DNA from: Gemmatimonadota bacterium
GTDB taxonomy: Bacteria > Gemmatimonadota > Gemmatimonadetes > Palauibacterales > Palauibacteraceae
Direction: 5' to 3'
Length of the DNA stretch: 64,000 bases
NCBI GenBank assembly: GCA_029262175.1
Contig: JAJCZV010000028.1
Coordinates: forward strand, 25,932-89,931
Shown here: one piece after another, positions 47,620 through 59,317 of the stretch
Numbering within the stretch: the first letter of the stretch is position 1
How the letters are laid out: every line of letters begins with the position of its first letter
Translations under genes and position numbers: made by a program
Notes under the pieces: model-generated
What the model was told of the DNA's origin: nothing
Seen by the model: only the letters and a program-made list of their open reading frames with translations
Databases searched by the model: none

Positions 47620-49635
47620 ATGAGCACTCAGCTAGACAACCGAGTAAGCGACTCCGAGTCGGTTTCCGCTGCCGCGGAGGTCCCGGCAGATGCGGTTCAA
47701 CCGATGGCCTACACGAACTTCAAGGTGCGGCTTCGCGACTTGTACCGGGGCCGATTCAAAGTCGAGGTCGTAGAGTCGCCGGTAGGTCGAATGCGGCATC
47801 CGCAGATCGTGCAATTCAATACCGGCGTCGTGCCCTACCTGAAGCGACTAAAGAACCCGTCTGATACGGGATATTTAGATCTCGATGAGATCGCCGAGTT
47901 CGGCGAAATGATCGGGGACATGCTCTTCCCCCAGTATGTGCGACGCTTGCTACAGAAGAGTCTCGCCTACGTGCATGAACCGCCTCTCAACCCGAAAGAG
48001 AGAGTTCCCCGCCGAGGTCTCCGACTTGTGCTCCAGATCGATCATCCCACACTCAGTACGATGCCGTGGGAGTATGCGTATCTGTGGGAGCATCAACATC
48101 TCATGCGTACCCGCAACCGCGCCGAGATCGCTCGCCGACAGGCGGAGATCGAAGCCTATGAAGAGCCGCAACTCTTGTCGAGCGCTCTGCGTCTGGCGAA
48201 GGACCAGATGCACGAGGCGTTGCGGAAGGAGCACGCGCATTGGGGCTTTCTAGCGCGCGATCCTCGGATTTCCATCGTGCGGCACGAGTCGTTCGCCCGA
48301 CAGATCGACTTCAAGATTCCAGATCCCGCCGATCGCCTGCGGGTGTACGTCGGAGTGGCGTCCCCACCCGATCTGGGTGAGAAACTCGAGGTCGACAAAA
48401 TGGTGGGCACGGTCGTCGAAGGGCTTCAAGCGAGCAATGCGGAAGCCGCCGAGTTGCTGGGATCTGACCTCTTCCTCATCAACTGTGCGGAAACCATCGC
48501 CGCGACGGGCAGTCGGTTCAACGGGGCCCGTCATTCGAATGGGGGCGCGACGACGGCGGCGGATGCGGGCACGCTCGGTGAGCGACACCTCACGATGGAA
48601 AAACTCGTCGAGGCCTGCAACGACAAGTTCGACATCTTCCACTTTACGGGACACGGCGGATACTTCCCCGAGTCGTGGGTGGATGAGCACGGACGCCTCT
48701 ATCCACAGTTTAACACACACGCTGCCAAGACCGGCGACCTCGGCATGGGTGGCGACCTCGGCATGGGTGGCGACCTCGGCATGGGCGGCGACCTCGGCAT
48801 GGGCGGCGACCTCGGCATGGGCGGCGACCTCGGCATGGGTGGCGACCTCGGCATGGGCGGCGACCTCGGCATGGGTGGCGACCTCGGCATGGGCGGCGAC
48901 CTCGGCATGGGCGGCGACCTCGGCATGAGGCGCCGTCGTGCAGCCGCGACTCTGAGACGACGCGCGCGGGTACCCTCCCGCGGGTGCATCGTAGTTGAGG
49001 GAAAGCAGCACACGTCTGAAGGCGAAATCGTCACGTCCCACCAGATCGTTTGGTCAAACACACTGGGCAAAGAGCTGAAGCGAGCTGGCGCCAAGGTCGT
49101 CCTCTTGAGCTCCTGCTCGACCGCCCAACGCGATGCGAGCAGCTTCTCCTGGACCGGCGTTGCGGGTGCATTGTTGAAGGCGGGAGTACCGGTGGTCATT
49201 GGCATGCAGACCCCACTCAGCATCGGCGCTGCGAATGAGTTCGCTGAAGCGTTCTATCGCGTGCTGGGCGCCGGGCTTTCTCTCGACGAGGCCGTGGCCG
49301 CGGGTCGCATGAAGATCATGGAGCTGTACAAGAATCAGGGAGAGACCGAGGAAGACAAACAGGAGATAAAGGAAAAGGGGACGCGGGATCAGGACTTCGG
49401 CGTTCCTGTGCTCTACGCGACGGCCGTCTCCGGACCGCTCTTCCCGGAGTTGAGGACCGCGCAGGCCGAGGAGGCCATACAGAACGTTTGCACCCGAAGT
49501 ACCGCCACGAGGGGGATCAATGGCGAACCTGCACAGGCGCATGACCTCTCCGAGGATGACAAGAAAGAGTTGAGTTACGCCGAAGCTGCCTTGGCGCATC
49601 GGAAGAGGATCATCGAGGAACTCTGCCCCGACTGA
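47620..49635 (+). CDS. CHAT-domain (caspase-like) protein with internal (GGDLGM)n repeat
   Basis: FDIFHFTGHGGYFPE (His-Gly motif) and AGAKVVLLSSCSTAQRD (catalytic Cys), GVPVVIGMQTPLS...FYRVLGAGLSLDEAVAAGR. Confidence 0.88.
   Translation: MSTQLDNRVSDSESVSAAAEVPADAVQPMAYTNFKVRLRDLYRGRFKVEVVESPVGRMRHPQIVQFNTGVVPYLKRLKNPSDTGYLDLDEIAEFGEMIGDMLFPQYVRRLLQKSLAYVHEPPLNPKERVPRRGLRLVLQIDHPTLSTMPWEYAYLWEHQHLMRTRNRAEIARRQAEIEAYEEPQLLSSALRLAKDQMHEALRKEHAHWGFLARDPRISIVRHESFARQIDFKIPDPADRLRVYVGVASPPDLGEKLEVDKMVGTVVEGLQASNAEAAELLGSDLFLINCAETIAATGSRFNGARHSNGGATTAADAGTLGERHLTMEKLVEACNDKFDIFHFTGHGGYFPESWVDEHGRLYPQFNTHAAKTGDLGMGGDLGMGGDLGMGGDLGMGGDLGMGGDLGMGGDLGMGGDLGMGGDLGMGGDLGMGGDLGMRRRRAAATLRRRARVPSRGCIVVEGKQHTSEGEIVTSHQIVWSNTLGKELKRAGAKVVLLSSCSTAQRDASSFSWTGVAGALLKAGVPVVIGMQTPLSIGAANEFAEAFYRVLGAGLSLDEAVAAGRMKIMELYKNQGETEEDKQEIKEKGTRDQDFGVPVLYATAVSGPLFPELRTAQAEEAIQNVCTRSTATRGINGEPAQAHDLSEDDKKELSYAEAALAHRKRIIEELCPD
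48733..48927 (+). repeat. 18-bp in-frame tandem repeat, 10 full + 1 partial unit (GGCGACCTCGGCATGGGY)
   Basis: Counted directly; the only variation is the last base of the unit (T or C); encodes GDLGMG hexapeptides. Confidence 0.97.
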
Positions 49636-49669
49636 AGGGCCCGACGAGCTTCGGCGAACCGAGCCCTCT

Positions 49670-51088
49670 TCAGTCCGGCATGACCAGCTGAGGGAAGCCG
49701 ATCGGACACTCGGCTTGTACCGCACTCGCTAACGCGAGAGCGCGAGGTTCGTTGAACGGCGGCACGACGATTTGAAGTCCCACGGGTAGCCCGGCCGGAT
49801 CCAATCCGGCCGGGACGCTCGCGATCGGGAGCCCGGGGAGCGAGAGCAGGAACGTCGGCGCGACCCAGTCGATATACGTCTTCATGGGTACGCCGCCGAT
49901 CGTTTGCGGATAATTCTCCTCCGCGGGGAATGGCGGGATCGCCATACACGGCGTCACGACCGCGGCATACTCCTCGAACGAAGCTTGAAACTGTTCGCGC
50001 ATCTTTCGGCGCACGTTCTCGGCGGCTCCGAGTTCTCGGGTCGTAACCTCGAGCCCGGACTTCAAGTTTGCCGCAACGTTCGGCCCGTAGTCATCGATCC
50101 GATCCAGATCGTGAAACAGGTGGGCAACAAACCAGTAGCCGCGTAGAGCGAGGAACGCGTCGCGGCCATAGGAGAGATCGAGTTCGATCTCGTCGACGGT
50201 TACGCCCCAACTCCTGAGCCGCTCGACGGCGGCGGAGCACACCTCTTCGATCTCAGGATCGATCCCGATCCCCGCGATGTCCCGACAATAGGCGATCTTT
50301 CGTTGAAAAAGATCCGACTCGGCCGCCCAAGCTTCTCCCCGTCTCCGACGCGGCGGCACGGTGACTGGCGCGTCATCCGCAGGCCCTGACAGCGCACTCA
50401 ACGCGAGTCCGATATCAGCCGAAGTGCGCGCCATTACGCCGGTCGCCTGCAAGTCGTCCCACAGGTAGGTGGAAGGGATCGTCGGGATCAACCCGACCGT
50501 AGGCCGGAGACCCACGACGCCGCAGAACGACGCGGGGATCCGAAGCGACCCGCCCAAGTCGGTTCCATGTGCGAGCGAGATCATCCCGGTCGCGAGCGCG
50601 GCGGCGCCACCGCCGGTAGAGCCCCCGGGGCTGCGAGTGAGATCCCACGGATTGCACGTCGCGCCAAAGACGTCGTTCCAGGTGCTTCCCCCGGCCGCGA
50701 ACTCGGGCGTGTTCGTCTTGCCGACAATCACCGCGCCCGCCTCGCGAAAGCGACGCACGATCAACGCATCTTCGACCGGGACGTTGAACTCGAACAGCTT
50801 CGACCCGTACGTCGTTCGGATCCCTGCCGTCTCGGTGACGTCTTTGATCCCCACGACCAAACCGGCCAGCGGACCGGCGTCCTCTCCTCGCGCGATGATC
50901 GCGTCTACCGCGGATGCTTCGGCGCGCGCGTTCGGGTTTGGGGTCACGACCGCGTTTACGGCGTCGTTGTGCCGTTTGATCCGATCGATACAAGCCTCCA
51001 ACAGATCCAACGCCTTGAGCTCGCCCTCGCGCACCCTTCGAGCTTGCTCGTGCGCCGGAAGCAGCGCGACGTCGCCGGTCGAACTCAT
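49670..51088 (-). CDS. amidase signature family hydrolase
   Basis: GLVVGIKDVTETAGIRTTYGSKLFE...IVGKTNTPEFAAGGSTWNDVFGATCNPWDLTRSPGGSTGGGAAALATGMISLAHGTDLGGSLRIPASFCGVVGLRPT (Lys-cisSer-Ser triad). Confidence 0.93.
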   Translation of the reverse strand: MSSTGDVALLPAHEQARRVREGELKALDLLEACIDRIKRHNDAVNAVVTPNPNARAEASAVDAIIARGEDAGPLAGLVVGIKDVTETAGIRTTYGSKLFEFNVPVEDALIVRRFREAGAVIVGKTNTPEFAAGGSTWNDVFGATCNPWDLTRSPGGSTGGGAAALATGMISLAHGTDLGGSLRIPASFCGVVGLRPTVGLIPTIPSTYLWDDLQATGVMARTSADIGLALSALSGPADDAPVTVPPRRRRGEAWAAESDLFQRKIAYCRDIAGIGIDPEIEEVCSAAVERLRSWGVTVDEIELDLSYGRDAFLALRGYWFVAHLFHDLDRIDDYGPNVAANLKSGLEVTTRELGAAENVRRKMREQFQASFEEYAAVVTPCMAIPPFPAEENYPQTIGGVPMKTYIDWVAPTFLLSLPGLPIASVPAGLDPAGLPVGLQIVVPPFNEPRALALASAVQAECPIGFPQLVMPD

Positions 51089-51107
51089 AGGTTCTTCGTC
51101 CGCCGCT

Positions 51108-51494
51108 TCAAGGAGTCGAACTCGTGTCGCCGTTGGATCTCATGCTCCATCTGTTCCTCAGATACGTCTCGAGCGCGACGGCCTGATTGTGGTTTTCGTC
51201 TCGCGCCGAGTACACAAGCGTCACCCGTCCGCCGCGAACCCGCGTCTCGAGTTCTTCCACGAGTTCGCGGCTACCGTCGAGCTCCGCCGCGTACCGCTTC
51301 ACGAATTCATCCCATCGGCTGGCGTCGTGTCCAAACCACTTCCGCAGCTCATCGCTCGGACCGATCTCACGCATCCACATGTCGAGCGCAGCCCGGGTCT
51401 TGGACACGCCGCGAGGCCACAAGCGGTCGACGAGAATGCGCGCCCCATCCTCCGGTGACGGATCCTCATAAATCCGCTTTACTCTGACATCCAC
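51108..51494 (-). CDS. DUF488 family protein (GTG start)
   Basis: VDVRVKRIYEDPSPEDGARILVDRLWPRGVSKTRAALDMWMREIGPSDELRKWFGHDASRWDEFVKRYAAEL...TLVYSARDENHNQAVALETYL. Confidence 0.9.
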   Translation of the reverse strand: MDVRVKRIYEDPSPEDGARILVDRLWPRGVSKTRAALDMWMREIGPSDELRKWFGHDASRWDEFVKRYAAELDGSRELVEELETRVRGGRVTLVYSARDENHNQAVALETYLRNRWSMRSNGDTSSTP

Positions 51495-51511
51495 GCCATG
51501 GCTCCGCGGAG

Positions 51512-52300
51512 CTATTCTTCGAGGAACGCGACCGTCCGACAAAACGCGGCTTCGCCACCTTTGAACTTCCAGGGGAAGCAACCGATCGTCAGCCGTTTGT
51601 TTTGCAGCTCGGGCGCGGCGATCTGTCCACCGAGATTCTCGATGTGCATGCACTCGTGTGGGAAGAGCGCGTTGTGGGTGAGCTGATAGTGGTCCTCCGG
51701 GAAGAGCTCGTCGACGGCCTCGGCCCCGCCAAACACCCTCTCCGCCAGCGCGCGAACGCGATCGCAATGCCCGAAGCTTCCTTTACCCAGAAAGCGGCCG
51801 ATCGGAAGGTTCATGGGATGATCCGTGGATATGACGTCCACGCCCCAAATCTTGATCTTCTTGTCCATGAGCCACTGCACCATGTCGGGGTGAGCGCCCG
51901 GGTGCGTGTGCACGTAGCGCTCCTCGTTCGCCTCGTCGCCGAACTGCGCGAAGCGGTGCCACCCCGTGTGCAGCATCAGGAGATCCCCTTCCCTCACCTC
52001 CACACGCGACTCGATCATCTCGGGCGTGTAGGCTGATAAATCGCTCATCTCATCGCTCAGATCGACGATGACGCCATCGCCATAAAGCCACTCTAGAGGG
52101 ATCTCGTCGATCGTCATCCCGTTCGTAACGAAATGACGCGGCGCGTCGATATGCGTGCCCATGTGGTTCGAGGTCTGGATGTACTGTGCGTTCACGCCAT
52201 GCTCGGCTTTCCGCTTGATATACTTGACCTCGAACGGCGGATAATACGGCCAGGCGAAACAGTCTTGGTTGAGCGGTTGGGACAGATCGTAAAGCTTCAT
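51512..52300 (-). CDS. cyclase-family (kynurenine formamidase/isatin hydrolase-like) metal-dependent hydrolase
   Basis: MKLYDLSQPLNQDCFAWPYYPPFEVKYI...SNHMGTHIDAPRHF (HxGTHxDxPxHF motif)...WLYGDGVIVDLSD...GDLLMLHTGW. Confidence 0.9.
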   Translation of the reverse strand: MKLYDLSQPLNQDCFAWPYYPPFEVKYIKRKAEHGVNAQYIQTSNHMGTHIDAPRHFVTNGMTIDEIPLEWLYGDGVIVDLSDEMSDLSAYTPEMIESRVEVREGDLLMLHTGWHRFAQFGDEANEERYVHTHPGAHPDMVQWLMDKKIKIWGVDVISTDHPMNLPIGRFLGKGSFGHCDRVRALAERVFGGAEAVDELFPEDHYQLTHNALFPHECMHIENLGGQIAAPELQNKRLTIGCFPWKFKGGEAAFCRTVAFLEE

Positions 52301-52421
52301 CGAGGCCAGACTCCTTCGAGTGGATTTGTATCCCCAGGATACGCCCCGATCGCTCGGGTGGCGATCAGGCGGCCTACGGAACCTCGGTCGACGGGTGCTC
52401 GTCAGCCGCCGGCATCCGCGA

Positions 52422-54055
52422 TCATTTCGCTCCCTTTGAGAAGAGTTCCTTGACCAAGGGTTTCTGAACCTTCCCCATCGCGTTCCGCGGCAACTCCTCG
52501 ACGCAGAGCCAACGCCGAGGGACCTTATAGGGCGCGAGACGTTCGCGGGCCCAAGGATCCAATACGCGTTCGACCGACCTGGAGCGTTCCTCCGCTCCCG
52601 CCAAGCCCGCGGACGTGAGGTCCGGGATCAGCTCGGCCCCAGGCTCGGCCACCACCGCCGCGGCGATGCGCTCCCCCCATTCCTCGTCGGGGAGTCCCAC
52701 GACCGCGCAGTCTCGAACCGCGGGGTGCGATCGCAGGAGCTCTTCGATTTCGATCGCCGAGATCTTGTAGCCGCCGCTCTTGAGGATGTCCACCGAGTTG
52801 CGACCGAGGATGCGATAATAGCCATCTTGGAGGGTCGCCTCGTCTCCCGTACGGAACCAACCCTCTTCAAACGCTTCGGCGGTCTCCTCCGGGCGTCGCC
52901 AATACTCTGAAAACACCATGGGCCCGCGAACCAGGATCTCGCCCGACACTTCGTCGGCAAGCGGTTTGACTCCCTCCGCGAGGATCGCCCGACTCTCCGC
53001 ATCGACCACTCGCATCTCGACGCTGGGCAGGGGCTGTCCTACGGTGCCCGAGCGCCGCTCACCAAAGAAGGGGTTGGAAAGACCCATTCCGATTTCGGTC
53101 ATGCCGTAGCGTTCGAGCAGCCGGTGGCCCGTAATCTCTTGCCAGCGGTCGAACAGGGTGACGGGGAGCGCGGCCGATCCCGACACCATGAGGCGGAGCT
53201 CGCCGGCCCCCCTGGACCATCGACGACGCGTAAACGCATCCGCCTTTTCCCATTCACGCAGAAGCTTTGCGTAGATGGTCGGCACCGCCATAAACACCGT
53301 GACCTCTGGCGATGCGAGACGATCCCAGGTCGCGGCCGCGTCGAACGAAAGGGCGAATTCGACCGACGCCCCGGCATAGAGCGCACAACACAACGCGTTT
53401 ACAATGCCGTGCGTGTGGTGCAGCGGAAGCACGTGGAGGATGCGATCGGTCGGCTGCCACTCCCAGGCCTCGACCAGAGCGCGCATATGTGCATCGATGT
53501 TCGCGTGTGTCGTCACCACGCCTTTCGGACGTCCGGTGGTCCCGCTGGTATAGAGGATCATGGCACGGCGATCGATCGATAGCTGCGGGAGGTCCTTGGC
53601 CTCCGCCACCGCGACCGCCCGAGCCCGCTCCTCCTCAGCGAGCAGGGGCAGAATCGGGAACACATCGTACCCACGAGCGGCGACGCGTCGATACGGGAGT
53701 TCTCGGGCCTCGGCGAGCGGGTGGAGCTTGGCGTGTAGCCCTCGGCTCGCGAGCAGCATGGCGACGTCCGCGTCGTCGATCACGTACTCGAGTTCTCGCT
53801 GCGGGTGGGCGGGACACAGCGGGACCGCGATCCCCCCGGCCCGCCAGATCGCCCATTGGGTGACGACGTACTCGAATCCCGGCTCCATGAGAAAGCCGAT
53901 TCGCGCCTCGTCCAGATCCGAACGATCACCGAGTAGCTGACGCGCTCGGACTCGTGAGCGGGTCTCGAGCCAATCGTAGCGCAGCGCTTCGCCATTATCG
54001 AAGATGGCGGGACGCTCGGCGAACTTCTCCGGCCGATCGAAGAGAGGGATTTCGT

Positions 54056-54059
<4 letters not shown>
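52422..54059 (-). CDS. malonyl-CoA/methylmalonyl-CoA synthetase-like AMP-binding enzyme (ACSF3/MatB type)
   Basis: MILYTSGTTGRPKGVVTTHANIDAHMRALVEAWEWQPTDRILHVLPLHHTHGIVNALCCALYAGA...VFMAVPTIYAKLL...LMVSGSAALPVTLFDRWQEITGHRLLERYGMTEIGMGLSNP...; GTGA overlap with upstream gene. Confidence 0.88.
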
Positions 54060-55560
<1,501 letters not shown>

Positions 55561-55561
<1 letters not shown>

Positions 55562-56466
55562 CAGACGACGCGCTCTCGTGCTCGTCCCCTCGCGCGCAAC
55601 AGTACGCGGTTCGTGAGCACCCGGACGAGGTGCCTCCGATAGGCCACGCTGCCGTGCATGTCCGCCGCCGGCGAACACTGTAGCGAAGCGATTTCCGCCG
55701 CGTTTGCGATCGCCGCGGGGGTCGGGACCTCCCCTAGGAGGGCGGCCGCAGCGTCTTCGGCGAGACACGGGGTTGGGCCCGCATTGATGAGCGAAATCGC
55801 CGCATCTTCGCACAGGCCGTCCGCACCCAGTCGCACACGTACGGCGACGCCGACGATGGCGTAGTCGCCCCGTCTCCGCGCCAGCTCAGCAAAAGCCGTC
55901 CCCTCGCCCACGCGTAGTCCTGGAATCTCGACTTCCGTCAAGATCTCGTCGGCTTCCAGGGAGGTGAAGAACGGACCCAAATACAAGTCGCATAGCGAGG
56001 ATGCGCGCTCGATCCGCGCGCCCGATTCGCTCCCGCGCGCGGCTCGAGCAACTCGAGCCTGGGCACCCAACACCATGAGGAGCGCGGGAAGCTCGGCCGC
56101 AGGATCCGCGTGCGCCAACGATCCTCCGATCGTACCGCGCGACCGGATCTGTGCATGCGCGATCCAGGGTGCGGCCTCCGCCAACAACGGAGCCCTGATG
56201 CGGACGAGCGGATCATGTTCCAGCGTCTGCTGGCGTGCCATCGCGCCGAGGCGAAGACCGCCCTCTTCGGTCGGCTCGACAAACGCCAGCTCGTCAACGG
56301 CGTTGAGATCGACGAGCGTGGCGGGTCCGCCCAGCCTGAAGTTGAGCATGGGCACCAAACTTTGCCCCCCGGCCAAGGCCCTCGCCTCGCCCCCGCCCGC
56401 AGCGAGCGCGGAGAGCGCGTCATCCAGGTTGGTCGGCGCGACGTAGTCGAAGCGCGCGGGCTTCAC
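55561..56466 (-). CDS. molybdenum hydroxylase FAD-binding (medium) subunit
   Basis: MKPARFDYVAPTNLDDALSALAAGGGEARALAGGQSLVPMLNFRLGGPATLVDLNAVDEL...ARIRSRGTIGGSLAHADPAAELPA-type motifs. Confidence 0.93.
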
Positions 56467-58817
56467 GCTTCCTCCCCGGCGTCTTGGAGCGCTTCGAACA
56501 GCCGACCGGGACTCAGCGGGATGTCGACGAGCTCCAGGGTTGGCGCCACCTCCCTCAACGCATCTTCCACCGCTTGCACAAACGCCGCGGCGACGGGAAT
56601 CGCGCCGGCTTCTCCGACCCCTTTGGTCCCCATGGGATTTAGCGGAGAGGGCGTGACCATGTGGGCGGTCTCGATCGCCGGCACATCGGTCGCGGTCGGT
56701 AGGAGATAGTCCATGAAGGAAGCGTTGGTCGTACCGCCGAATTCATCGAACGTGAGTTCCTCGTAGAACGCGTTTCCGATCCCGAGCGCTACGCCACCAT
56801 GTATCTGTCCTTCGACAATCATGGGGTTGATCACGGTCCCGCAGTCATGGACGACCACGTAACGAAGGATGTCGACCATCGCGGTCTCGGGGTCGACGGC
56901 GACGATCAGGGCATGGACGCCATTCGCCGTAGTTCCCCGCTCCGGTCCGAAGTACGACGTCGCCTCGAGACCCGGTTCCGTACCCGGCTTCACGGCGCCT
57001 CGCAAAGGATTCGCTCGCCGCGCGAGCTCCCCGAGTGCGATCGACACGTCGGGCGCGCCTCGCACGCGGGCCGTCCCATCGACCAGTTCGAGATCCTCCT
57101 CCGACACCTCCAGGGCTTCGCTCGCGTGAGCCAGGATCTTCTCACGAACGGCCTGAGCTGCGGCGCCAAACGCGTTCCCCGCCACGACCGCGCCTCGGCT
57201 GGCAAAGGTCCCGGTCCCCCAGTGAAACTCGCTCGTGTCCCCTGTCACGATCCGAACGTCCGCGGGGTTCACGCCCACCGCTTCGGCCACGACCTGGGCA
57301 AACGCGGTGAAGTGCCCCTGCCCTTGGGTGCCGACCCCCGTTGCCGCGCGCACCTTACCGCTGGGCTCGACCGTGATGCGCGCTCCTTCGTAGGGGCCGA
57401 TACCGGTCCCCTCGACATAGTTGACGATCCCGAGCCCGATCCGTTTACCGTCGGCCGCCGCGGCGCGGCGCTCGTTCTCGAAGTCGTGGTATCCGATCAG
57501 GCGCGCCGCTTCGGCGAGCGCTGGGGCGTAGTTGCCGCTGTCATACGTAAGGGGCGCGGAGTCCTGGTAGATGATCTCGTGGTTGTGCGGGAACTCGTCG
57601 GGGTCCAGCAGGTTCTTCGCCCGGATGTCCAAGCGGTCGAGCCCCAACTCCTTCGCCGCGATATCGAGCAAGCGCTCCATGACGAAGACGCCGTGTTGCC
57701 GGCCAGCTCCCCGCACCGGCGTAACCATCGGTTTGTTGGTGAAGACGACACGAAACTCGCTCTCGTAGTTCGGGATGCGGTAGGGCCCGAGGAGCGTGCA
57801 CTGACTATTGATGGGGACCGTGAGACCGTAAGGATCGTAGGCTCCGGAATCATGAAGGAAATGATCGCGGACGCCAAGAATGCGCCCGTCCTCGGTGAGG
57901 GCGAGTTCGGACTCGTGAAGTTGTTCGCGCTCCTGCGTCGTCGCGAAGAAATTCTCGTATCGATCCTCGATCCATTTCACGGGTCGGCCGAGCTGCATCG
58001 CGACCCATGGGATCAGGATCTCCTCGGCGTAGAACATGACCTTTGGCCCGAACCCGCCTCCGATAAAGGGCGCGATGACTCGAACCTGAGCTTCGGAGAG
58101 GCCCAGAGTGGACGCGATCGCGGCCCGAATGGGGATCGGCGCCTGCGTCGTGTCCCAAACCCGGAGTCGGTCGGCTCGGGCATCCCACTCGGCGAGCACG
58201 CCGCGATTCTCGATCGCCGCCGCGACCCCGCGATCGTAACGAAAACGGCGGGCAACCACGCGGTCTGCAGCAGATTTTGCCGCCTCGTAGTCCCCTTTTG
58301 TCTGTCGGACATGCGCGGCGAGATTCGATCCGAGATCGGAGTGAACCAAAGGCGCTCCTTCGTTCAACGCGGTCGACAGATCCACGACCGCGTCGAGCGC
58401 GTCCAAGTCGACCGACACGAGGGCCGCCGCGTCCTCGGCGATGTAGCGGCTATCCGCAACGATCATCGCCAACGGTTCGCCTTGATGTCGAACGATCTCG
58501 CGCGCGAGCGGCAGCGGCGTACGCGCGTGGAAGATCGCACCCTCGATGGGAGGCGGGGGCACCAAGACCGGCCCCGGGCAACACAGGGCGCCGAGATCCT
58601 CGGCGGTGTATATCGCGGCAACGCCGGGGTGAGCCGCAGCTGCCGCGGTGTCGATATCGAGGATTTTCGCGTGTGGAAGATTGCTGCGTACAAAGGCGAC
58701 GTGAAGCGTGCCCGGCGGCTCCCAATCGTCGACAAAGGGTGCGCGGCCCGTCAGCAGTCGAGCGTCCTCGATCCGGGGTACGCGTTCACCGATCCATCGG
58801 CGCCTGTCGCTCATCAC
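56463..58817 (-). CDS. molybdenum hydroxylase molybdopterin-binding (large) subunit
   Basis: WIGERVPRIEDARLLTGRAPFVDDWEPPGTLHVAFVRSNLPHAKI...IGGGFGPKV...VRGAGRQHGVFVMERLLD...GTGTFASRGAVVAGNA...KGVGEAGAIPV. Confidence 0.94.
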   Translation of the reverse strand: MMSDRRRWIGERVPRIEDARLLTGRAPFVDDWEPPGTLHVAFVRSNLPHAKILDIDTAAAAAHPGVAAIYTAEDLGALCCPGPVLVPPPPIEGAIFHARTPLPLAREIVRHQGEPLAMIVADSRYIAEDAAALVSVDLDALDAVVDLSTALNEGAPLVHSDLGSNLAAHVRQTKGDYEAAKSAADRVVARRFRYDRGVAAAIENRGVLAEWDARADRLRVWDTTQAPIPIRAAIASTLGLSEAQVRVIAPFIGGGFGPKVMFYAEEILIPWVAMQLGRPVKWIEDRYENFFATTQEREQLHESELALTEDGRILGVRDHFLHDSGAYDPYGLTVPINSQCTLLGPYRIPNYESEFRVVFTNKPMVTPVRGAGRQHGVFVMERLLDIAAKELGLDRLDIRAKNLLDPDEFPHNHEIIYQDSAPLTYDSGNYAPALAEAARLIGYHDFENERRAAAADGKRIGLGIVNYVEGTGIGPYEGARITVEPSGKVRAATGVGTQGQGHFTAFAQVVAEAVGVNPADVRIVTGDTSEFHWGTGTFASRGAVVAGNAFGAAAQAVREKILAHASEALEVSEEDLELVDGTARVRGAPDVSIALGELARRANPLRGAVKPGTEPGLEATSYFGPERGTTANGVHALIVAVDPETAMVDILRYVVVHDCGTVINPMIVEGQIHGGVALGIGNAFYEELTFDEFGGTTNASFMDYLLPTATDVPAIETAHMVTPSPLNPMGTKGVGEAGAIPVAAAFVQAVEDALREVAPTLELVDIPLSPGRLFEALQDAGEEA

Positions 58818-59317
58818 GCCTCGACTTCCGTCAACAACTCAGCGGCGCGGGCCACGGCGGCAACGATGTTGTGATAGCCCGTGCACCGGCAGAGGTGTCC
58901 GGAGATCGCTTCGCGAATCTCCCGGTCCGACGGCTTCGGATTGCGCTCCAAGAAACTCGCGACCGTCATGAGGATTCCGGGCGTGCAAAATCCACACTGC
59001 AGCCCATGCGTCTCGTGGAAGGCTCGTTGGATCGGGTGAAGGTCCGCGATCCGAAGATCAGTCCCGGCCGCTGGCGACAGACCTTCCACCGTCTCGATTT
59101 CGTGCCCGTCGATCTGGACCGCGAACATCAGACATGCGCGGACGGGGTCGCCATCGAAGCGGACGGTACACGCACCACATACGCCATGTTCGCAACCTAC
59201 ATGCGTACCCGTGAGGCCGAGATTGCCTCGGAGGAAATCCGAGAGCAGTAGCCGAGGTTCAACCGCCCCGGTCCATTCCTCCCCGTTGATGCGGGTCCGA
59301 ATGGAGACGTCACTCAT
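58814..59317 (-). CDS. molybdenum hydroxylase 2x[2Fe-2S] (small) subunit
   Basis: THVGCEHGVCGACTVRFDGDPVRACLMFAVQ...GLQCGFCTPGILMTVASFLERNPKPSDREIREAISGHLCRCTGYHNIV. Confidence 0.95.
   Translation of the reverse strand: MSDVSIRTRINGEEWTGAVEPRLLLSDFLRGNLGLTGTHVGCEHGVCGACTVRFDGDPVRACLMFAVQIDGHEIETVEGLSPAAGTDLRIADLHPIQRAFHETHGLQCGFCTPGILMTVASFLERNPKPSDREIREAISGHLCRCTGYHNIVAAVARAAELLTEVEA

Noticed and set aside
48733-48927. CRISPR array
   Set aside because: Contiguous 18-bp units without spacers, inside an open coding frame; a coding tandem repeat.
48250-49223. Antisense and alternative-frame ORFs across the repeat (HAEVAA, MPRSPP, ATSAWV)
   Set aside because: A multiple-of-three GC-rich repeat without stops opens several frames at once; only the CHAT frame has domain support.
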